Source: Trichobilharzia szidati (lineage: Eukaryota > Platyhelminthes > Trematoda > Strigeidida > Schistosomatidae). Taken from it: a stretch of DNA of 64,000 nt. The translations under genes were made by a program, and so were the position numbers. Under the pieces are notes generated by a model. The model was not told the DNA's origin. It saw only the letters and a list, made by a program, of their open reading frames with translations, and searched no databases. The stretch is taken from contig OX235279.1 in NCBI GenBank assembly GCA_944472155.2, positions 120,768,110 to 120,832,109 of the forward strand. Direction: 5' to 3'. This document shows positions 1 through 9,786 of the stretch, piece by piece (positions within the stretch are counted from its first letter, which is position 1; the number at the start of each line of letters is the position of its first letter).

Positions 1-1133
1 ACATCTAACCATTTCAAACAAATATTATACAGGTGTCGGTACGGTAGACTTTTGATGCGCCCATGACAAGGAACTTAACCCTTAATTCCTATTATCTCCA
101 AAGTCCCTCCGAATCGACAATAATATGAACGATTGTCAACTTTAACTCGAAAATACAAGGACTTGTAATAGGTCGTATTGTTCGGCAATTAAAGTCGATA
201 TCGGTACAAAGTGTATAGACAAATGTTTTACAGGGAGTGAATTGTAATTTTATTCGTATTCTCCCGTCTTCCTCCTTCTTGTACACGAGTGAATCATTCT
301 GTAGTAGAACAACACAAACAATTATACAGGTCAAGCACGCAGGGTAGAGTGAAGTAGCAGAACACGACTTGAGGAAAAGCACTTTATAATTGACACTGAA
401 TTACACCAGCAGAAGTTCAAAAAATAGATACATGTATATACAAATAGCTAGGCATTTACAGTTCAACGTCCACCGGTTTTTGAACTGACGCTTCCTTTCA
501 AACTTGAACCACTACAATTCGCTCCTTCGAGCTGCCCGCCATTGGCGACCAAGGTCAATGAATTAACTTTCAAAGTTCACATTCATTTACACTCCCCGGC
601 AGAGAAGTGTCCATCCCTTTTTTCATCATGGCGATAACCTTGAACTGAACTGCGAACGCTGGAACCTGGGCCAACCGGGATTAGGCAAGACAAAAATGCC
701 CAACACCCAACAAGCAAACCGCACCACACTAGCACGCTATCCCCAGCGTGTGGAATCTTTTTCAGTGATCGGAACTCCATTCGCTCTCCGTCGACAGTAT
801 CACCACTAGTGTGGTCCTCGGGGTGTTGGTTGCTTCATGCAACTCTGGCACTCTCCCCCTCCCCGGCGTATTAAATCGCGTACAATGACTCTAACACCAC
901 TCCATTCGTCCACAATTGTAGAAGACTAGAAACGACTTCACAAGTATTTACAACAAGATTACAAGATATTTCACACAATGCGACAACGATAAAATTAACC
1001 AGCAATCAATTACTTAACACAAACTTATGTACAATCAATACATCAAATATTGTGGATTCTGCCTTGACGTGCTACTCTTGAAGAATTGTAGGGCTTACAG
1101 CAGTACGCTTACAACCCTTATCAGGTTGACGCC
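1..1133. other. Gene-free stretch, nothing recognised
   Basis: No frame over this stretch resembles a known protein. A 65-codon - strand frame at 583-780 lies in a locally GC-richer patch (about 580-880), which might be a terminal or leader part of an unrecognised repeat. I see no terminal repeat, primer-binding site or splice pattern that would define it. Confidence 0.3.
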
Positions 1134-2258
1134 CTAGGTTGAAAAATCGTCGTCATTTGCTGACCTCCTTCTATCTTCTATATCCTCAACTCTGAGTGGT
1201 GACACGCCCATGACACTGTATCGTGGAATATAGATGACTAACAAACATACGACGTATCTGACCAACCAAGCGAAGGTGCAGAGTAGTTTGCACCAAAGAT
1301 AATAACATTCAAATAGTAGTTTGAAACCTGAAAGGCTTTTATTCGTACAAGTCAGTTTGACAATTATCCTCTCGTACACAGTTGGCTTATCATCACTAAA
1401 CTGGTCATTGACTTTCGTCCTTTGAAAAGGACCGATACTAGCATAACCACTGCATAAGACACACGGGTTCACGGACGGCCCTTTCACTGTGGGTGACAAC
1501 ACCAACGACGGCTGACTGATACAAGTAGGTGAACTTAGCGGTGCATTAGAAGCTGCTGTTGTTCAACCTTTAGAAGGTTGTCTAACCGCAGGATTACCAT
1601 CACTGCTATCTTTTATGATCAGCTTCAGTTTGGCAATAACATCTGTCGATGAGTGGACTACACGCGGATCATTTACACTGACGGTCTCATGAGTAACTAT
1701 GCCTTCTGCAACCGCATCTGCCCTTAATTCTACTTCACGTTCAACTTGTACAGAACCGTTGTTCAACTCAGTAGTAGTAGGCATTTCGCTCGTCTCATCA
1801 TGATCAGCCAAAGACAAATGTGCACTATCATGATCATTATCACAAATATTCATTTAACCGCCGTTTTTATGACGGACCTCATCCTATTCAACCTCTTTAA
1901 TAACGGTAGTAGATCATTTGGGTTCTTCCTTACGAATCCTTAAAGGTTTTAAACCTTAACTCTGACTAGGAATACCTTGTAAACTTGTGGAGTCAGAACT
2001 GGACTCTGAAACTGTAACCCCCTACTTCTGCACAAACTGCGGTGCCGTCTGTAACACGCTATTCAACAATGGCTCACCAGTTGTAACTGCAGGTTTATTC
2101 ACGGCACCATCATCATCACACGATTAGGAGTCAGAACTTGATGACGCTGACTTCACATTCAGCTAACCACTAGACTTCCTCACTGCTACACAGTTCGCCT
2201 TTTTATGCACTTCTTGAAAACGGTTGCTTAAATCCTGTGGGAAGTAGACAGACTTTTA
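1134..2258 (-). pseudogene. Decayed coding remnant of unrecognised protein
   Basis: Read on the - strand in one constant frame, this stretch gives protein-like, Ser/Thr/Asp/Glu-rich sequence with only nine in-frame stops and no needed frameshift. The stops lie at 2256-2258, 2163-2165, 2124-2126, 2022-2024, 1956-1958, 1914-1916, 1884-1886, 1854-1856 and 1563-1565. The last part, 1137-1562, is open for over 140 codons, and 1566-1853 for 96 more. Chance would give roughly twice as many stops. A readable but shifted frame continues upstream to about 2520. The polypeptide includes acidic stretches and a block with two cysteines (around 1440-1480). I recognise no family. It may be a dead gene copy or the non-enzymatic part of an old retroelement. 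Confidence 0.4.
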
Positions 2259-2891
2259 TTCAGAGCACATCCGAAATTCCACGATGAAAGTTTGTTTTTC
2301 AACTTATGAGCGAATAAAATTGTAAAAGCAGATTCTGAAAGTTGTAGGGACTGATGCCACGTACACCACGAAGAGAAGCTAGCCCACTCATTCACCAATG
2401 ATCATGCAGGTACTCTTTGTTTCAATTGCTCATAACGGGTAACTCCGTACGTGGGCGTCCATTCGTATTCGCCTGGACCATAAAAGGATTTAAGATTGAT
2501 GTAATTTGGAGACCTGACAGATTCCGTTAAATAAGTGGAGATGCTTCCCGAAAGGAGACTTCCATCACGGATTGTGCTCAGTCAGAAACTGCTGCAGTCA
2601 AGTTAGCACACCAGTAAACACACATTGTACTGTGTACTTTTCATGTCCATCGTGCGTTCTGTAGAAAAGTATGTTCACCTGTTCATGTGGAATTAAAAGT
2701 TTACATGAAGACGTTGAATCTTACTGGGGTTAATTACTTATATCGAATAGTGATCTTTTAGAGGAATGAAGAGTAATGCATGGGTTATTCTTGTCTCTTA
2801 TATTCCAGAATTATAATCAGATCAAATCTTTGTAACAGTCAATACAACAACAGCGTCATGTCCGCCGAAACCACTTGTCGGCAGCAGCTTT

Positions 2892-2956
2892 CATTGATAA
2901 TAATATATATTTCCTATCTATGTAGGATACACCAGTTGTACAGGCATGGATAAGTA
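2892..2956 (+). repeat. Direct repeat, copy 1 (copy 2 at 4864-4926)
   Basis: Shares the ordered blocks CTATGTAGGA, ACCAGTT and GGCATGGATAAGT with 4864-4926. It is too short and diverged to be assigned to a known element and could be the edge of an interspersed repeat. Confidence 0.5.
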
Positions 2957-4863
2957 TCATTTAAATTACATGAATTTGATTTATAGTGAAATTACATGGT
3001 CGCTGTCCTCTCTGACATCAGTTAGTGAGTACATTCTGATAGTTAGTCGTTCAATGGAGCACATAAAGAAATATAGAAATATTGTCTTTGCATCAACAAA
3101 AACATCCAAGTGTGTGTCGGATAAATTACAAATATTTGGCCATATACTGACTCAGGGGATGATACTAATGGCAGAGTTGAAAGTTCTCATAAACAAATTA
3201 AACGATATCTACAAAGATGAAAGAGGTTGCATAAGTGTATTCTGAAGGTGTACAATACGTGCCAGCAAGGTTCTTCAGGCATACATCAGTGGGCCGTGCC
3301 AGGTAAGTTAAGATGTTTGACCTATGAATGCTCACAACGCTTACTAGCGATTCTGCGATGTCTGATGTCATATGCAGCGCGGAAAGGGGTCCTTGGCCAT
3401 AAAACATGACTGCAGAATTCCTTTGAGGCTTGAGGTGCCGACTATTAATGTTTTAAGGATAGTGGAAAGAGAATGGAGTTTGATTTAAGTGCATGGGCAT
3501 GCAGACGTGAAATTTTCCGGACTTATCGTAGCCTTTGTCGACATAAGCCGTCGGTTCATTTCAGATAGGTGTGTTTTACAGATATGTTTCGTTCCTGTTG
3601 ATTTATATCACCAGTTTTTAACTATTCGTGTGCCGCAAAAGTGTCAACGTTGGACGTTGTCACGTGAATCATATGCACCTCCAAACACGTCAACAGTCGT
3701 CCTGCACAAACCGTGAAAACAAAAGTTTTATTAATATGAGGCTTATGTATGTTCACATGATATAAATCGCTGGGAAATTCGAGGACGGGATTACAGCTGA
3801 TGGAGCGGGAGAAGTGGTCACAGAAACGAGACGTTTTTTTAATATGTGAATAAACTTATTTTGTACTGGAATAAAAATAAACCTATCCTGTAAATATTTG
3901 TGTTTTGTCTACCACGCTCGCCACTGGAGTACGGTATGCTATACCGGTACTCCCTAAGATGTGAACCTGTAACTATCAGTAATTGCAAATTCATCAAAAT
4001 CACAGTCATTTAATATGAACTCTAGACAAGCATAAATACACGCTATGCCTGTACGTTTTCTAGCCACAGGGATCAATGACAAATAACCTAACCTTTGTAT
4101 TCGAAATATAACAACAGAAATTAGGCACTGTGTTATATTATGATGTTTTTGTAAACTGGTTGCATTTACTACTGCTGATTCTACGCCAAGTCCAGCATCC
4201 TGCGAAATGCTAACTCAACCGAAATAACTCAGGTTATCAATAGGGTGTCTACAGCACGTAATACTAACACGTGGTGCACTAAGTTGTTTCGTCTCTTTCA
4301 GTTGACGTGTTATGTCCAGTAATATGATTGTGGGTGTTAGCATATAATTTCACGCAATATTTACATGAGACGAATAACTGAGTGAGTGGATCTGTTGCAC
4401 CTGAAGCGCTATTTCACTTGCGATGAACTATGCTACCAAGTACCTTTCCACGCCTTATTAATAAATAAAGCCTTCATCTCCACAGAACTATTGGTTGTAA
4501 TAATTTCGGCTGCGTTGAATTGCTGCGATCAGGTGGACTAATGTTGTAACAACAGAAGACAAGGGCCAGGCAACAGAACGTTTATTACGGAAAATCAACA
4601 CATATTTATGAATTTGATGTACATTATTTTAGGTTAATGTTAGTAGAAAATACAGTCTGTTGATTGGTTGTTTCTCACACAAAGTTAACCTTGCATCTCT
4701 TGAGGCTGTGTCAGTTCATCTATATGTTAACTGTATCCGCCTGTCCATCTTGACTTTGTTTTCACATGACTAACATTGACCTCAATTACTGTCAACCAAT
4801 TTGGCTAGCAACCATCTCTCACCACAATGTTACTGGAACTTTGCAAACGAGTCAATGGAGTGC

Positions 4864-4926
4864 AATAATATATTTATTCCTGTCTATGTAGGACGGACCA
4901 GTTTTAAAGGCATGGATAAGTGTTAT
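4864..4926 (+). repeat. Direct repeat, copy 2 (copy 1 at 2892-2956)
   Basis: Same ordered blocks as copy 1 with several substitutions. The sequences that follow the two copies differ, so the shared piece is short. Confidence 0.5.
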
Positions 4927-6029
4927 TGTACTGTTGAATCTGCTGCAATTAGAAGAAAGTAATCTAAGTCTAAACCAATTTGTCCTTGCCTACCTTTTCT
5001 GACTACGGTTAATTATTCATTCTTATTCTGTGGTCAAGATAGCATTTTCCCGTAATTTCCACTATCTCAGACATTGAATTCATTGTCAATTATAGGACTA
5101 AGCAAACACCGCCTTCGCATTATGGCTTCGTATTCTGAACTGTGAAAGATAGTTCACACATACAAAATATGGTGATCACGGGATCTTGGGTAACACTTAT
5201 TTCTACCTGTTCAAAGCATTTCTTTTGACTAAGTATCTTATCAAAAAATTTGTAGCACTTCCACTGATTTGATGAGGAGTTTCAAGTCGGTTTCATTTTT
5301 ATCAGTTGTACCTTTAGGTATAGCAGCATTCAGTAATTGCATATGGTTAAGCAATTTAGCATGAACTTCATAAAGTCTCTCAAGATGAGCTTTTTAAGAA
5401 TTATAAGGGGTTAAAAATTGTTAGTCACAAGTGTCGCTTCTACATCTACGATAAGCATAAATATTTCCTGGGGGAATCTATAATACCCTGACTATCTGAA
5501 AATGAATGGTTATGATGACATATGTGACTTACGAGCTGATATGCCAGTGGTAGGATGCACCTGCAAGCCTCCTAGTGACAGAAAGGCAATACTAATTGTA
5601 AGTAGCGTTGCATTTCAATAGGACCACGCATGGAATTCTTCTCATCCTGATGCCCAGTGACATCAAGATAGGCTGACGCTACTTTATGCGGTAAGCAGTT
5701 GTGGTCTCCCAACATTCCGTGTAACAATGTAAATTCCACTCGCATAATGTCTTCAGCTGAATAATTTTAAATATGAACTTGATACAAATGGACATAATCA
5801 CCGTGAAATTTGGCCGCTTGCTTCATTTTTAATATGATTTATTCGATGCGTCATTGACGATTTCATTCATTCAGGATGGAAATAACAAAGCTTACACACC
5901 TCATATACTCATCAGAATAGATATCTAACCTATGTAAAGTTAGCCTACTGACACTGTTCTATAACATTGTGTTATATCTATATACATATCTCATGTAATT
6001 GAATGAGTATAAATATGCTTACTCCGTGA

Positions 6030-8230
6030 ATACCACTATTCCTACTCTGTTAAGCCGAGGTGAAGGAGTGCTTCCGTTAGGACCGAACCTCACACCGCTA
6101 GCGTGGTTGGTGTGCGTTCTACAGATGAGACACCGACTCACTAGTTGTTATGAGCATAGAGATTCATTTTAACTATGGATTGTTGCCTTTTCGTAATATA
6201 TGCTTAATGAATGAGAATGGGGAATTATTCGCAGAATTCTACGCTTTCAATCGTTTCATGATCGGAGGCAGCGTATACAAACATAAGGATATGCACAAAG
6301 CAACATGGATTCCACCTGATGGACACACCACAAACCAGACAGATTTCACTTCAAAACTGCTCAAGGAAGCGGAGACGCATCCAGTCTGCTGGACAGAAAG
6401 TCGAGAAAAGGGGTAGATGTCAGCTTAGACCATTATCTACTTCCAGGAACCTTCAAGCTGAAGCTGAAATTCCTGAAAACAACTGGAGACGGGCCATTGC
6501 GATTGAAGTTCAACATTCAGAAACTGAAGGACAAAACTACGAGGATGCTTTGACTACACTGCTTGGTATTACAGAGGAAGCCTGAGTATAAGAACATTTG
6601 GACTCTCTGAAGATGATATTCGAGGAAACGCGTACAAATGTTTTAGGAAGAAAGAAGAGACATGACAAAGAATGGCTGTGAAAGGGAACCTACCTGGAAT
6701 AAATAAATAAATAAACACCTACCTGGAAGCTAATGGAAATGAGGAGAAGAGGATGGTGTAAGAGAAGGTGGCTCAATGCAAAGATTCGAAACAGGAGAGA
6801 GAGAAGCCGAGTTCAGTGGACTGTGCACTGAATAAAGAAAGAAGTGAACAAGAGTGCTAAGAAAGAAAAAAGACAATTCTACGACACATTGGTCGGTAAC
6901 TGAGGTAGAACAGACAAGTCACAGTTAAAAAAATAACTCATAACATTATATAAGATAACCAGGGTGCTCGATATCCGGAGAGAGATCAGCCCAGATGATG
7001 AAACCAATAAAAGATGTTCATGAGAACGTGATTAACAAGGAGGATAAACAGATAGAACAATGGGCTGATCACTTTAAAGGACACTTAAATCGACCATCAC
7101 CTGCAACTCGTCCAGAAATACACAACCACATGCATGCACAGAACTGCCTGCTAGTAGACAACGCTCCTCCAAACAAGGCAGAAAATTCAAATGCGATCAA
7201 GCAAGTAAAAGCCAGATAGTGCCCAAATCTTTATCAATCTCACTTAACAGCTGACTATATGAAAATGACATGTGTCATGTGATCGACAACGGAAAAATCA
7301 GTGAGGCGTTCGAAGTGGATACAGCAGTGAGACAAGAAAGGTTGCCTATTATCACCCATGATGATACTCTTAATTGTGGTGGACTGGATTATGCGTCAGA
7401 CTGTGCACAGGGAGTAAGAAGGGAGGAATACACTGGACCATCGATAAGAAGACTCTGGAAGATGTGGACTTCGCGCGTGGATGATTTGTGCTTAATGTCA
7501 CACAAACTGGAAGACCGAAAGGCGAAAAGCAACACACTGGCTGAAGAAGCAGCCAGAAAAGACAGGACTCTCAGTGAACGCAGGGAAGACGGAGGTGATG
7601 AAGAAAACCGACGAACCGCAACAACCAGCACCAATCACCATCAGAGGGAGAGATTTAACAGAGGTTACTTCCTGCCTCCTCTTATCTAGGAAGTATTGTT
7701 TCAACCACAAGGAGTCGGAACAGATGAAGATGTCAGAGGCAGGCAGAATCGGAAGGGCAAAACACACCATCATCAATCCGAAACCAGTTTGGAGATCTTG
7801 TACATTCAGCCTCCATAAACAACAATATTCGGGTTTTCAACACAAATATGAAATCAGTCAGCTCTTCTATATGGGTCACAAACTTGACGTGTCACGAAAA
7901 GGATTTCCAACACGCCGTTGCAGACTGTTATGAACAGCTGCCTCCACTGGCTGCGTACTGAAGACTAAATGGCCAGCCAGAAATAATTAGTAACAAGAAA
8001 CTCTGCCTGAGAGTAAACCAACCAAGAGGCGGTCGCTCATCATATATGTAGGCGGAAAAGGAGGAGACCGACGAATTACATTGTGAGCAATATTAGCCAT
8101 TACTCGAGTGGAATCCAAATGGGAAGCGACGAATAGGTCGTCGGTGCTAGGTTGACGTGGAGGAGATCGTGTGAGGAAGAGATGAGAGATTGTGGGCAAT
8201 CGTGGACCCAGTAAGAGAGGACAGAAGAAA
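6030..8230 (+). mobile_element. RTE-clade retrotransposon, internally deleted
   Basis: Non-LTR retrotransposon remnant read on the + strand. 6170-6360 encodes the end of an apurinic-type endonuclease (GELFAEF, IGGSVYKHKD, then a TW-x-x-PDG box). 6460-7220 encodes the linker up to the start of the reverse transcriptase. The fingers and most of the palm are missing, and the frame resumes near 7270 with the late RT segment (FEVDTAVRQ, LCLMSHKLED). 7960-8230 matches the 3' untranslated region found again at 51660-51930 on the opposite strand. Several stops and frameshifts make it non-coding. In the FADD box near 7470 four extra bases disrupt the frame. The part 7270-8190 is nearly identical to the inverted copy at about 51900-52830. 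Confidence 0.8.
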
Positions 8231-8926
8231 ATAAAACAAAGCGGAGATGTGTTGTTGAAGTCCTTTGTTCCATTTGGAACCCAGGGGAAAAATAGTAATA
8301 ATATTATCTAGTTATGAAGGACAAAACTTTGCCAATATGTTTGCATTGTGACCTCAAACTTTCACCTTATATTTATTCACTTTCACTTACCTAGTTTATC
8401 GGTTTGTCCGTTGTCACTGATTATTTTCGTCTGGTTATGTCCTTCCTATTCATTCAAATTATTTTTCCCTTCTTTCCGAACGAAAGCCCGTCAACACTGC
8501 ACTTGCTTGTTTTGTTCATTGTAATAATTCAGATGGTGTTATAGGCTCCTCAGTTAACAAAATCGCTATGAAACATGGTTTTGTCGAAATAAAAATGAAT
8601 TGCTAAATAAATGGTAGTACTAGAAATAGCAGAAGCGTGAAAATGAGGTTTACATTCACATGTGTATCCTTTTACAGTCATGGGGAGAACAGTTGGTCGT
8701 CAACATCATCGATCAACAAACAGTATTGATATTCTGTGTAACGAAATGCTTCAGTGGACATACACTACATAACGTTACATGAGTTTAATGTAGAAATTGG
8801 TTACATTATACGTATTTCAAGCTATTAGGGACCTAGATTTATTTTCGCACACAACGAAATGAAAGCGGTTGGTTTGTACGCAAATGCAGCGTATGTTGGC
8901 GCAAATACAAACGTGTGTACTTCATC
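8231..8926. promoter_or_regulatory. 5' flank of the proteasome beta-5 gene
   Basis: No coding frame is visible. This AT-rich interval between an RTE 3' end and the PSMB5 start codon must hold the PSMB5 promoter if the gene is transcribed from here, but I see no convincing TATA box or initiator to place it. Confidence 0.3.
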
Positions 8927-9697
8927 ATGGCTTTATCAGAATTAACACCTTTTGAAGTTCTAAATAGGTTTCAGGATGAATACCCATATAAGGACCAATT
9001 GGCACACCTATCAGAACTTGATCTTCACTTGAGTCGAAAGTCGGAGGTACTAAGCTGATCATGTAATGTACAGCTTCAGAATTACATAAAACCGATTGAA
9101 CACGGACTTCAGCTTCTGGAACCACAAAGAAAATAATTGAGATTGACAAATTCTTACTTGGAACTATGGCTGGTGGTGCTGCTGATTGTCAGTTTTGGGA
9201 GCGCGTTTTGACAAAGCATTGCAGGTACTTCGCGGCTCTTGCCTTATTTGTAGATTATTCGAATTGAGGAATAAGGAAAGGATATCTGTTGCAGCTGCAT
9301 CTAAGCTGTTAGCGAACATGATTTATAACTATAAAGGGATGGGTTTGAGTATCGGCACAACGATTGTCGGTTGGGATAAAAATGGACCGGGTGTTTACTA
9401 CGTTGATACAGATGGAAACAGGACTTCTGGAAACCTATTTTCTGTGGGATCTGGAAGTCCCTACGCCTATGGTGTTTTAGATACTAATTATAAGTACGAG
9501 ATGAAGGATGAAGAGGCCTACGAACTCGCTAGGCGATCAATATTTCATGCTACTCATCGTGACGCTGCATCTGGCGGATTTGTTAACCGTGAGTCCCTGT
9601 AAATATTTTATATATTTTTTACCTAGTGTATCACATGAGGGAGGATGGGTGGAAGTTCATTGGAATTTTTGACGTCGGAGAACTTTACTACAAATAA
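8927..9697 (+). CDS. PSMB5: Proteasome subunit beta type-5, lacking Thr1 segment
   Basis: Beta-5 subunit of the 20S proteasome core, the chymotrypsin-like peptidase of cytosol and nucleus. Exons are 8927-9046, 9074-9224, 9254-9588 and 9627-9697, with introns of 27, 29 and 38 bases, all GT-AG; such micro-introns are typical of schistosome genes. Diagnostic blocks are [61 protein letters not shown] and LYHMREDGW. The start at 8927 opens a 51-residue propeptide-like stretch ending in IEHG, the Gly that normally precedes Thr1. Family members then need about 26 residues holding Thr1 and Asp17, but here five bases follow and the frame shifts into [12 protein letters not shown]. Lys33 is present; Thr1 and Asp17 are not. 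As written the gene could not encode an active subunit. The causes could be a genuine deletion, a duplicated dead copy or an assembly error. Three AATAAA signals follow the stop. Confidence 0.88.
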
Positions 9698-9786
9698 ATG
9701 TCGAAATAAATTTTAAAACCATAATAAAGTCTTTTTGCTGTACACTTGTCTCCTAAGTCACAAACAAATGTTGTTTTTTGTTTCAG
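9698..9786 (+). promoter_or_regulatory. Intercistronic region with trans-splice acceptor
   Basis: Only 89 bases separate the PSMB5 stop from the first MPPE1 exon. The interval holds AATAAA at 9693-9698 (overlapping the stop), 9705-9710 and 9723-9728, then a pyrimidine-rich tract and TTTCAG ending at 9786. The order of poly(A) signal, short spacer and T-rich 3' splice site is the one expected for a polycistronic transcript resolved by spliced-leader addition. No promoter-sized space is left for MPPE1. Confidence 0.65.

Larger units (their letters stand above)
2300..6030. other. Gene-free stretch with one diverged repeat pair
   Basis: No recognisable gene. A block of about 65 bases at 2892-2956 recurs in direct orientation at 4864-4926; both read roughly AATAATATAT, then CTATGTAGGA, then GGCATGGATAAGT. 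The rest, including an open + frame at 2946-3245, shows no known domain and is AT-rich. Confidence 0.35.

Noticed and set aside
7389..7776. - strand frames at 7389-7634 and 7498-7776, repeated at 52233-52620 on the other strand
   Set aside because: Antisense by-products of the late RT segment of inverted RTE copies.
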